From Pseudomonadota bacterium (GTDB lineage Bacteria; Pseudomonadota; Alphaproteobacteria; Elsterales; Elsteraceae): a stretch of DNA of 16,699 nt. The stretch lies in the NCBI GenBank assembly GCA_016195115.1, contig JACQAI010000360.1, positions 1 through 16,699 on the forward strand, in the 5' to 3' direction. Below, piece by piece: positions 1-7,115 of the stretch (position 1 is its first letter; each line of letters opens with the position of its first letter). The notes under the pieces were generated by a model. That model saw only the letters and a list, made by a program, of their open reading frames with translations. It was not told the origin of the DNA and did not search any database. A program made the position numbers and the translations under genes.

Positions 1-549
1 GCGATGGAGTCGACCCACGATCTCGATTTCGTGCTGTGGTGCCTCGCGCCGGCCAAGCCGGTGCGCGTGTACTCACAGTCCGTGCTGCGGGTCCGCAACG
101 AGACCCAGCCGGGCACGCCCGACATCCAGTGGACCCTGGTGACCATGGACGACGGCACCACCGTCACGGTCGGCGGCGCCTGGATCATGCCGCCCGGCCA
201 TCCCAACTTCTCGCACACCTGGATCGAGTTCCTCGGCAGCGAGGGCTCGCTGGTGATCGACGACAGCCATCGCGACGTCGTGCTCAACACCATGACGCGG
301 GGCGCGACGTTCCCGCTGTCGACCATGCCGGGCGAGCCGGTCGGCCACGTGTTCGCCGGCCCGATGGCGACCGAGACCCTGCAGTTCGTCGACGCCGTGC
401 TGCGCGACCGCGCGCCGCTGGTGACGCCCGAGCAGGCGCGCCTCGTGATGGAAGTCTACACCGCCGCCGACCTGTCGGCCGAGCTCAACGAGCCGATCAG
501 CTTGCCGCTGCAGGGCGCGCGCCCGGCCCCGGCGGCGGCCGCCCGCTAG
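1..549 (+). CDS. Gfo/Idh/MocA-family oxidoreductase, C-terminal part (5' truncated by window edge)
   Basis: The reading frame is open to the first base, so the ATG at position 4 is probably internal and the true start lies upstream. The visible 180 or so residues resemble the C-terminal substrate-binding alpha/beta domain of the Gfo/Idh/MocA NAD(P)-dependent dehydrogenases. A strand-rich stretch ends in a segment of the type IEFLGSEGSLVIDD, the usual edge of the large beta-sheet. It is followed by a helix of the type FVDAVLRDRAPLVTPEQARLVMEV, which closes the fold in this family. The N-terminal Rossmann domain and the EKP motif are outside the window, so cofactor and substrate cannot be judged. 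The stop at 547-549 overlaps the ribosome-binding site of the next gene, which is also a Gfo/Idh/MocA protein, so the two are probably co-transcribed and may act on related sugars or polyols (inference). An Ala/Pro-rich tail follows the fold. Confidence 0.8.
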   Translation, partial: AMESTHDLDFVLWCLAPAKPVRVYSQSVLRVRNETQPGTPDIQWTLVTMDDGTTVTVGGAWIMPPGHPNFSHTWIEFLGSEGSLVIDDSHRDVVLNTMTRGATFPLSTMPGEPVGHVFAGPMATETLQFVDAVLRDRAPLVTPEQARLVMEVYTAADLSAELNEPISLPLQGARPAPAAAAR

Positions 550-559
550 GAGATCCGTC

Positions 560-1552
560 ATGGTCAACGCCGCGATCGTCGGGCTCGGCTGGTGGGGCAG
601 GACGATCCTCACGCTGCTGCACGGCAACGCCAAGCTCCGCATCGTCAAGGCGATCGACGTCAACCCGGAGTCCGCGGCGATCGCGCGCGAGCACGGGGTC
701 GCATTCGCCAGTGAGCTCGACGCCGCGCTCGGCGATCCCGCCGTGCAGGCCGTGATCCTGTGCACGCCGCACACCTTGCACACCGACCAGATCGTGCGCG
801 CCGCCACCGCCAAGAAGCACGTGTTCTGCGAGAAGCCGCTGTCGCTGTCGCGCGCCGACGTCGAGCGCGCGGTGGCGGCGTGCAACGCCAATCGTGTCGC
901 GCTGGCGGTCGGCCACGAGCGGCGGTTTGAGCCGCCCATGCTCGAGATCCAGCGCTTGGCCACGGCGGGCGCGCTCGGCACCCTGCTGCAGATCGAGGCC
1001 AACTTCAGCCAGAACCTGTTCTTGAGCCTGGCGCCGGACAATTGGCGGCTGTCGAGCACCGAGGCGCCGGCCGGCCCGATGACCGCGACCGGCATCCACA
1101 TGCTCGATCTGTCCGTGGGCCTGTGCGGCCCGGCCAAGCGCGTGCTCGCCACCGTGCGCCGGCTCGGCAGCAATCTCGCCAACGGCGACACCTTGGCGAT
1201 CCTGGTCGACTTCAAGAGCGGCGCCACCGCGCTGATCAGCGCCATCCTGGCGACGCCGTTTGATGGCCGGTTTGCCGTCTACGGCAGCAAGGGGTGGGTC
1301 GAGGTGCGCGACAAGAGCCACCCGCAGGACCCCAAAGGGTGGACCCTGCTCAAGTGCCTGGAGGCCGGCACGGTCGAGACCGTCGACTACGGCACCGCGT
1401 TCGCGGTGCGCGACAATCTCGAGGCGTTCGCCGACGCCGCCGCCGGCCGCGCGCCCTACGCGGTGCCGCAGGAGCAGATGATCTGGAACATCGCGGCGCT
1501 CGAGGCGATCTTCAAATCGGCCGCCAGCGGCAACATCGAGACGGTGGCGTGA
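560..1552 (+). CDS. Gfo/Idh/MocA-family NAD(P)-dependent oxidoreductase
   Basis: This 330-residue protein has the normal family length (about 330-390). The N-terminal Rossmann fold begins with a dinucleotide-binding loop GLGWWGR (residues 8-14). The family-defining EKP motif is at 91-93 (CEKPLSLS), whose Lys contributes to the active site. A conserved GIHMLD segment (179-183) carries the His usually found at the catalytic site. The C-terminal half forms the substrate-binding sheet with YGSKGWVEV. Members oxidise or reduce hydroxyl groups on sugars, inositols and related compounds using NAD(P). The sequence alone does not give the substrate. The AGGAG at 548-552 sits 7 nt before the ATG and overlaps the stop of the preceding paralogous gene. 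The following flavin monooxygenase starts 8 nt after this stop, so an operon is likely. No lesion is visible. Confidence 0.92.
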   Translation: MVNAAIVGLGWWGRTILTLLHGNAKLRIVKAIDVNPESAAIAREHGVAFASELDAALGDPAVQAVILCTPHTLHTDQIVRAATAKKHVFCEKPLSLSRADVERAVAACNANRVALAVGHERRFEPPMLEIQRLATAGALGTLLQIEANFSQNLFLSLAPDNWRLSSTEAPAGPMTATGIHMLDLSVGLCGPAKRVLATVRRLGSNLANGDTLAILVDFKSGATALISAILATPFDGRFAVYGSKGWVEVRDKSHPQDPKGWTLLKCLEAGTVETVDYGTAFAVRDNLEAFADAAAGRAPYAVPQEQMIWNIAALEAIFKSAASGNIETVA

Positions 1553-1559
1553 GCGCGCG

Positions 1560-2693
1560 ATGAAGCTCGGCATGTTCATGATGCCGCTGCACCCGCCGGA
1601 GCGGCTGCCGTGGCAGACCCTGCCGGAGGACCGCGAAGCGATTCTCCTCGCCGAGAAGCTGGGCTTCTGCGAGGCGTTCGTCGGCGAGCACGTCACCGAC
1701 CTGGCCGAGAACGTCACCTCGTGCCTGATGTTTCTCGCCAGCCTGGCGCACGACACCAAATCGATCGTGCTCGGCAGCGGCACGGTCAACATGCCGAACT
1801 CGCACCCGGCGGCGATCGCGGCGCAGGTCGCGATGCTCGACCACATGCTGCGCGGGCGCTTCATCATGGGGATCAGCCCGGGCGGGCTGATGTCGGACGC
1901 CGAGGTGTTCGGCAACTACAAGAAGGATCGCAACGAGATCTTCGTCGAGGCGATCGACATGGTGTTGGCGATCTGGGCCGGCACCGCCCCGTACGATCTG
2001 AGCGGGAAATATTTCAGCGTGACGACCGGCCAGACCATGATCCCGGAGATCGGCCAGGGATCGATCATCAAGCCGTATCAGTCACCGCATCCGCCGATCG
2101 TGATCACCGCGGTGGCGCCGCACTCGAAGGGCGTGACCGCGGCCGCCGAGCGCGGTTGGACGCCGATCTCGGCCAACTTCCTGCTCCCCGAGTGGGTGGC
2201 GACGCACTGGCCGCGCTACGTCGAGGGCCGCAAGAATGCCGGCGCGGTCGCGGCACCCGCCGAATGGCGCATCGCCAAGAGCATCTTCGTCGCCGACGAC
2301 GCGGCGACCGCGCAACGCTACGGCCACGGCCGCGAGGGGCCCTACCACTTCTACTTCAAGCAGCTGGTGCGCAAGCTGGTCGGCTTCGGCGGCCGCTCGA
2401 ACCTGTTCAAGCTCGACCAGAGCGAGCCCGACAGCACCATCACGCCGGATGCCGTGACCAGCCGGCTGGTGATCGCCGGCACGGTCGACAGCGTGGTCGA
2501 ACAGCTGCTCAAGTTTCGCGAGACGACCGGCGACTTCGGCACCCTGCTCTACGCCTGCCACGACTGGGTCGACCCGGCGCTCGGCAAGCGCTCGATGCAG
2601 CTGATGGCCGAGCAGGTGATGCCGCGGGTCAACGCCGCGCTCGGCACCGCGCGGCAGGGGGCGCAGCCCCCGCGAGCGCCACAAACACCCTAG
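1560..2693 (+). CDS. LLM-class (luciferase-like) flavin-dependent monooxygenase
   Basis: This 377-residue protein matches the bacterial luciferase-like monooxygenase family (TIM barrel, reduced FMN or F420 as cofactor). Supporting segments are MKLGMFMMPLHPP at the N-terminus, GFCEAFVGEHVTD (about residues 35-47), the HPAAIAAQVAMLDHM run (about 82-96) and RGRFIMGISPGG (about 98-109), which is the standard order in this family. Members insert oxygen into small organic substrates, and the closest general resemblance is to the limonene-monooxygenase-like subgroup. The substrate here is unknown. The start is 8 nt after the upstream dehydrogenase stop with no strong ribosome-binding site, which suggests translational coupling. 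The last 15 or so residues (GTARQGAQPPRAPQTP) lie beyond the expected fold and are encoded by the left arm of a large inverted repeat, so the natural C-terminus may have been extended by an inserted element. Confidence 0.9.
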   Translation: MKLGMFMMPLHPPERLPWQTLPEDREAILLAEKLGFCEAFVGEHVTDLAENVTSCLMFLASLAHDTKSIVLGSGTVNMPNSHPAAIAAQVAMLDHMLRGRFIMGISPGGLMSDAEVFGNYKKDRNEIFVEAIDMVLAIWAGTAPYDLSGKYFSVTTGQTMIPEIGQGSIIKPYQSPHPPIVITAVAPHSKGVTAAAERGWTPISANFLLPEWVATHWPRYVEGRKNAGAVAAPAEWRIAKSIFVADDAATAQRYGHGREGPYHFYFKQLVRKLVGFGGRSNLFKLDQSEPDSTITPDAVTSRLVIAGTVDSVVEQLLKFRETTGDFGTLLYACHDWVDPALGKRSMQLMAEQVMPRVNAALGTARQGAQPPRAPQTP

Positions 2694-2758
2694 CGCGAGC
2701 TTGGCACCCGCCGCGCTTGACGTTGTTGGCGCTCGCGGGGCTTCCGCCCCTGCCGCGC
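2649..2758. repeat. Large imperfect inverted repeat across the 3' end of the monooxygenase gene
   Basis: The left arm is 2649-2681 and the right arm 2727-2758. The reverse complement of the right arm matches the left arm over 32-33 nt with only a few differences (one extra G, one extra C and a small change in the centre). Each arm contains its own short GC palindrome (for example GGGGCTTCCGCCCC). The 45 nt between the arms holds a further possible stem (AGCGCG at 2692-2697 with CGCGCT at 2712-2717). The monooxygenase stop codon (2691-2693) is inside this loop. It could act as a transcription terminator or attenuator before the downstream gene, or be one copy of a dispersed REP-like element. 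There is no T-run after it. The structure is seen directly; the role is inference. Confidence 0.75.
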
Positions 2759-2859
2759 TGACGCTCGACGCGCCATGCGTGCCGTGCACGGGTGCTCGGC
2801 TTGCCTGGGTGCCAGCGCGGCCCTACTCTGCGCGGTCCACGATTCGAAGGAGCAGGCCC

Positions 2860-3648
2860 GTGCAGCTGGTTTCCCCCAAGGCCCGCAAGACCCAGCCCGA
2901 TTCGGCCGAATGGCAAGCGCGGGTCGATCTCGCGGCGGCGCATCGGCTGGCCCACCTCCAGGGCTTCAGCGAGGGCATCTTCAACCACCTGACCTTGGCG
3001 GTGCCGGGCAAGCCCGACCGCTACTACCAGATCCCGTTCGGGCTGCACTGGTCGGAGGTGACGGCGAGCTGCCTTCTTGAGGTCGACTGCGTCGACGGCC
3101 GGGTGCTGAGCGGCAGCGGCGAGGTCGAGCGCTCGGCGTTCTGCATCCATGCGCCGATGCACCGCCTGCTGCCCAACAACGCCGCGGCGGTGTTCCACAC
3201 CCACCAGCCGTATGCCAGCGCCTTGGCGCGACTCGAAGATCCGCGCATCGAGCCGATCGGCCAGACCGAGATCGGCTTCCTCGACGAGGTCGTCTACGAC
3301 CAGGAGTACACCGGCCTGGCGTTCGATCCGGTCGAGGGCGAGCGCCTGGCCTCGGTGCTGGGTCCGGAGAGGACGGTGCTGTTCATGGGCAACCACGGCG
3401 TCGCGGTGTGCGGCGCCAGCGTCGCCGCGGCGTACGACCGGCTGTTCTATCTCGAGCGCGCCTGCCAGGTGCAGCTCTACGCCATGTGGACCGGCCAGCC
3501 GCGCCGGCGCGTGCCCGACGCGATCGTCAACAAGACCATCGCGCAGTACGGCGACTCGCCGGTCTATGGCGGCAAGCCGGCCTGCGAGCACCACTTCGCG
3601 GCGCTCAAGCGGATGCTCGACCGCAGCGAGCCGGACTACTGCGACTGA
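2860..3648 (+). CDS. Class II aldolase/adducin-family protein
   Basis: I chose the GTG at 2860 because AAGGAG (2847-2852) lies 7 nt upstream and the preceding in-frame codons to 2701 look non-coding and overlap the inverted repeat. The product is 262 residues, normal for the family. It shows the N-terminal helical LAAAHRLAHLQGFSEGIFNHLTL segment (about 24-46), the zinc-binding His pair in VFHTHQPYA (H113, H115) and a third His in MGNHGVAVCG (H179). An acidic residue precedes the pair in SGEVERS (about 86-92), the usual position of the catalytic Glu. Members are zinc enzymes that cleave or epimerise phosphorylated sugars (fuculose-phosphate aldolase, ribulose-phosphate epimerase) or adducin-like proteins of unknown activity. 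Adducin-like members without a phosphate-sugar context are common, so activity is uncertain. It may belong with the upstream dehydrogenases and monooxygenase, separated from them by 166 nt containing the inverted repeat. Confidence 0.9.
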   Translation: MQLVSPKARKTQPDSAEWQARVDLAAAHRLAHLQGFSEGIFNHLTLAVPGKPDRYYQIPFGLHWSEVTASCLLEVDCVDGRVLSGSGEVERSAFCIHAPMHRLLPNNAAAVFHTHQPYASALARLEDPRIEPIGQTEIGFLDEVVYDQEYTGLAFDPVEGERLASVLGPERTVLFMGNHGVAVCGASVAAAYDRLFYLERACQVQLYAMWTGQPRRRVPDAIVNKTIAQYGDSPVYGGKPACEHHFAALKRMLDRSEPDYCD

Positions 3649-3666
3649 CCGCCGGTCCGGGCGCGC

Positions 3667-4953
3667 TCAGCCCAGCGCGGTCGCGAACATCGTCGCCACG
3701 GTGACGGCCATCGCGGCGGTCGCCAGCCAGCCCATCAGCCACAGCGACCGGGGCAGGACGAACCGGCCCATGACCGCCGGCTGTACGGCGATGCGCATCA
3801 TCACGACCATCACGGGCACCGCGACGATGCCGTTGAGCACCGCGCTCCAGAACAGCGCCTTGATCGGGTCGAGCGCGACGACGTCGATCAATGTGCCGAG
3901 CATGGTCGCGAGCGCGACCGCGGCGTAGAACGCCTTGGCCTGGCGCGGCCGGCGCGCCAGGCCGATCGGCCAGCGGAACGCCTCGCCCAAGGCATAGGCC
4001 GCCGAGCCGGCGAGCACCGGGATGGCGAGCAGCCCGGTGCCGATGATGCCGGCGGCGAACAAGACGAACGCGAAGGACCCGGCGATCGGCCGCAGCGCCT
4101 CGGCGGCCTGCGCCGAGGTCTGGATGTCCGTGACGCCGTGCGCATGCAACGTCGCCGCGGTCGTGATCACAATGAAGAGCGCGACGAGGTTGGACAGCCC
4201 CATGCCGACATAGGTGTCGACGCGGATGCGCATGAGCTCGGCCGACGCCTGGCGCAGCCGCAGCAGCCGTCCATGGGCATCCTCGGCCTCCTGCGAGGCC
4301 TGCCAGAAGAACAAGTAGGGGCTGATCGTGGTGCCGAGCACGGCGACGATCGCCACCAGATGCGCGCGATCCCACGACAGCTCCGGCACGACGGTGCGGT
4401 AGGCGACCTCGCCCCACGGCACCTCGACGACCAGCACGGTCGCGACGTAGGCGAGCAGCGACACGGTCAACCACTTGAGCAGCATGACGTAGCGCGCATA
4501 GCGCGCAAACACCTCGAGCCCGGCGCACAGCACGGCGAAGCCGACCACATAGAGCTGCGCCGGCCCGCCGACGATCAGGCGCAGTGCCTCGGCCATGGCG
4601 CCGAGATCGGCGCCCAGATTGATGACGTTGGCGATCACCAAGAGCGCCACGACCGCGCGCAGCAGCGCCGCCGAGTGATGCGCGCGAATATTTCCCGCGA
4701 TGCCGTGCCCGGTGACCCGGCCGATGCGCGCGCTGATCTCCTGGATCGCGGCCATCAGGGGGTAGCTGAACAGCAGCAGCCAGGCCATGCCGTAGCCGAA
4801 CTGGGCGCCAACCTGGGAGTAGGTCGCGATGCCGCTGGGGTCGTCATCGGACGCGCCGGCGATCAGGCCGGGGCCGAGAAACCCCAACGGCCCGCGCCGG
4901 ATGCGGCGGCGCCCGGGGCGTGGTTTCTCGACCGTGCGCTCGCCGTCGGCCAT
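3667..4953 (-). CDS. NRAMP-family (SLC11-like) cation transporter with non-canonical metal site
   Basis: This 428-residue polytopic membrane protein aligns clearly with NRAMP/MntH. GPGLIAGASDDDPSGIATYSQ (28-47) corresponds to TM1, and VLGTTISPYLFFWQAS (205-220) to TM6. In canonical Mn/Fe transporters TM1 carries DPGN and TM6 carries MPH. Here TM1 reads DPSG (D38, P39, S40, G41), so Asp is kept and Asn becomes Gly. TM6 reads S-P-Y (211-213), so the metal-selective Met becomes Ser and His becomes Tyr. Loss of the Met is known to weaken selection for transition metals over Ca/Mg in this family, so Mg or another hard divalent ion is possible (inference). The N-terminus is basic (KPRPGRRRIRR), consistent with a cytoplasmic start. 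It is transcribed away from kup across about 200 bp. The 3' end is about 20 nt from the convergent aldolase-like gene. Confidence 0.9.
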   Translation of the reverse strand: MADGERTVEKPRPGRRRIRRGPLGFLGPGLIAGASDDDPSGIATYSQVGAQFGYGMAWLLLFSYPLMAAIQEISARIGRVTGHGIAGNIRAHHSAALLRAVVALLVIANVINLGADLGAMAEALRLIVGGPAQLYVVGFAVLCAGLEVFARYARYVMLLKWLTVSLLAYVATVLVVEVPWGEVAYRTVVPELSWDRAHLVAIVAVLGTTISPYLFFWQASQEAEDAHGRLLRLRQASAELMRIRVDTYVGMGLSNLVALFIVITTAATLHAHGVTDIQTSAQAAEALRPIAGSFAFVLFAAGIIGTGLLAIPVLAGSAAYALGEAFRWPIGLARRPRQAKAFYAAVALATMLGTLIDVVALDPIKALFWSAVLNGIVAVPVMVVMMRIAVQPAVMGRFVLPRSLWLMGWLATAAMAVTVATMFATALG

Positions 4954-5151
4954 ATCAGCTCGATCGTGACCGGTGCGGGCGGCACACCGGCAATTACTAA
5001 TAGGGCGGTCCGTCGAAACGAGCCACCAAGTCTTGTAGATTGCGGCTCCCGGGGGGACGGTCCCTGTGTGGTCGGCGACAAAATGTTCTAAACCATTGAC
5101 GCCGCATCATCGACGGCGCCGTCATAGCACCCGTCACCGCCCCGCCCGAGC

Positions 5152-7050
5152 ATGCCCGCTTCCCTGACCCAATCGGCCCCGCCGCACCAACTGACGTCGC
5201 GGCAAACTTTGATTCTCGGCGCGCTCGGCGTGGTCTACGGCGACATCGGCACGTCGCCGCTCTACACCGTGAAGCAGTGCTTGGAGGGCATGGGCGGGGT
5301 CAACCACGCCACCATCTACGGCGTGCTGTCGCTGATCGCCTGGGCGCTGTTCATCGTCGTCACCGTCAAGTACGTGATCGTGATGATGCGCGCGGACAAC
5401 CGCGGCGAAGGCGGCATCCTGGCGCTGACCGCGCTGGCGTTGCGCGCCACCCAGCCGGGCAACCGGCGGCATCGCTGGGTCCTCGCGGCCGGCCTCATGG
5501 GCGCGGCGTTGTTCTACGGCGACGGCGTGATCACGCCGGCGATCTCGGTGCTGAGCGCGGTCGAGGGCCTCAAGGTCGCGACGCCGTTCTTCGAGCCCTA
5601 CGTCATCCCGATCACGATCCTGCTGCTGGTCGGCCTGTTCGTGATGCAGCGCCACGGCACCGCCCACGTCGGGCGGCTGTTCGGCCCGATCATGATGGTG
5701 TGGTTCGCGGTGCTGGCCCTGCTCGGCGCCGCCGAGATTGCCATCGAGCCCGAGATCCTGCTCGCGCTCAACCCGGCCTACGGCATCGCGCTGCTCGTCA
5801 CCAACCCGACCGGCGGCTTCGTGCTGCTCGGCGCCGTCGTGCTCGCGGTGACCGGCGCCGAGGCGCTCTATATCGACATGGGCCATTTCGGCCGGACGCC
5901 GATCCGCACGGCGTGGCTCGGCTACGTGTTCCCCGCGCTGCTGCTCAATTATTTCGGCCAGGGCGCGCTGCTGCTGCGCACGCCCGGCGCGGTCGAGAAC
6001 CCGTTCTTCCTGCTCGCGCCGGGATGGCTCCTCTACCCGCTGGTGGTGTTGGCCGCGATCGCCACGGTGATCGCCTCGCAGGCGGTGATCTCGGGCGCCT
6101 TCTCGATGACGCGCCAGGCGATCCAGCTCGGCTATCTGCCGCGCTTCCACATCCGCCATACCTCGGAGATGGAGATCGGCCAGATCTTCGTGCCGCAGAT
6201 CAACTTCCTCCTGATGGTCGGCGTGATCGCGCTGGTCCTCGGCTTCCAGAGCTCGACCCATCTGGCGACCGCCTACGGCATCGCGGTCACCGGCACCATG
6301 ACGCTCGATACCGTCCTGGCGTTCGTCTTCGTGATCGGCATCGCGCGCTGGCGCAAGCGGATTGCGCTGCCGCTGTTCGCGCTGCTGATCACCGTCGACC
6401 TCGCGCTGCTCAGCGCCAACCTGACCAAGATCGTCGAGGGCGGCTGGTTCCCGCTCGGGGTCGCGGTGTCGGTGTTCTTCGTCATGACGACCTGGATGCG
6501 CGGGCGCCAGGACCTGCTCGCCGAGCGCTGGCGCGGCGCGCTCAATCTCGGCGGCTTCCTCGACCGGCTCAAACCGGATCATCCGCCGCGCGTGCCCGGC
6601 ACCGCGGTGTTCATGGCGCCCAACCTCGACATCGTGCCGACCGCCATGCTGCACAACCTCAAGCACAACAAGGTGCTGCACGAGCGGGTCGTGCTCATGA
6701 AGGTCAACACCGCCGACATTCCCCACGTCGTCGAGGAGCAGCGCATCGAGATCGGCCACCTGTCGCACAACTTCCACACCGTCACGATCAACTACGGCTT
6801 CATGGACGCGCCCAACATTCCGCGCGCGCTGGCGCAATGCCGGATCCAGCAGTTCCACTTCAACCTGATGGAGACGTCGTTCTTCATCGGCCGCGAGAAG
6901 ATCGTGATCGGCAAGCGCGCGCGCTTCGGCTTCGGCCAATGGCGCAAGCGGCTGTTCATCATGATGTACTCGACCATGCTGAGCGCGACCGAGTTCTTCC
7001 GCATCCCGACCAACCGGGTGGTCGAGCTGGGCGGTCAGATCGAGCTCTAG
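5152..7050 (+). CDS. kup: Kup-type low-affinity potassium transporter
   Basis: The product is 632 residues, the usual Kup/HAK/KT length. The signature GVVYGDIGTSPLY is at residues 26-38, with Asp31 at the position implicated in K+/H+ coordination in the KUP fold. It is followed by RADNRGEGGILAL (80-92) and FYGDGVITPAISVLSAVEG (121-139), all hallmark blocks. About twelve hydrophobic helices occupy the first 450 residues, and a soluble C-terminal domain ends at IPTNRVVELGGQIEL. Kup imports K+ with H+, mainly under hyperosmotic or acidic conditions. The ATG at 5152 has no clear Shine-Dalgarno, but no better start is visible and the conserved block begins soon after. The gene is divergent from the NRAMP-like gene. 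A very long antisense reading frame across it is a GC-driven shadow. Confidence 0.97.
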   Translation: MPASLTQSAPPHQLTSRQTLILGALGVVYGDIGTSPLYTVKQCLEGMGGVNHATIYGVLSLIAWALFIVVTVKYVIVMMRADNRGEGGILALTALALRATQPGNRRHRWVLAAGLMGAALFYGDGVITPAISVLSAVEGLKVATPFFEPYVIPITILLLVGLFVMQRHGTAHVGRLFGPIMMVWFAVLALLGAAEIAIEPEILLALNPAYGIALLVTNPTGGFVLLGAVVLAVTGAEALYIDMGHFGRTPIRTAWLGYVFPALLLNYFGQGALLLRTPGAVENPFFLLAPGWLLYPLVVLAAIATVIASQAVISGAFSMTRQAIQLGYLPRFHIRHTSEMEIGQIFVPQINFLLMVGVIALVLGFQSSTHLATAYGIAVTGTMTLDTVLAFVFVIGIARWRKRIALPLFALLITVDLALLSANLTKIVEGGWFPLGVAVSVFFVMTTWMRGRQDLLAERWRGALNLGGFLDRLKPDHPPRVPGTAVFMAPNLDIVPTAMLHNLKHNKVLHERVVLMKVNTADIPHVVEEQRIEIGHLSHNFHTVTINYGFMDAPNIPRALAQCRIQQFHFNLMETSFFIGREKIVIGKRARFGFGQWRKRLFIMMYSTMLSATEFFRIPTNRVVELGGQIEL

Positions 7051-7085
7051 CGCGGCCGGGGTGCGGCGAGAATTAACACCAAGTT

Positions 7086-7105
7086 TTAACCATAACCGCC
7101 GATTC
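7086..7105 (+). promoter_or_regulatory. Possible CtrA half-site next to a GANTC site
   Basis: TTAACCAT (7086-7093) equals the half-site described for the alphaproteobacterial regulator CtrA. A second TTAAC lies at 7073-7077, and a GATTC (GANTC, the CcrM methylation sequence) at 7101-7105. The TTAA units are 9 nt apart rather than the 7 nt of a full CtrA box, and the site ends only 22 nt before the ATG of the repeat protein, which would leave a very short leader. The stretch is AT-rich in a GC-rich genome. The match is seen; regulation is inference. Confidence 0.25.
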
Positions 7106-7115
7106 TGGGCCGAGC

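Noticed and set aside
497..1915. A 472-codon minus-strand frame
   Set aside because: It is antisense to the Gfo/Idh/MocA and monooxygenase genes and has no recognisable domain.
2701..2859. In-frame N-terminal extension of the aldolase-like protein
   Set aside because: The extension overlaps the inverted repeat and lacks a ribosome-binding site, while the GTG at 2860 has AAGGAG at proper spacing and gives the normal family length.
5112..5123. A perfect 12-bp palindrome, GACGGCGCCGTC, between the NRAMP-like gene and kup
   Set aside because: It could be an operator, but short GC palindromes are expected by chance in DNA this rich in GC, and there is no second copy or nearby promoter to support it.
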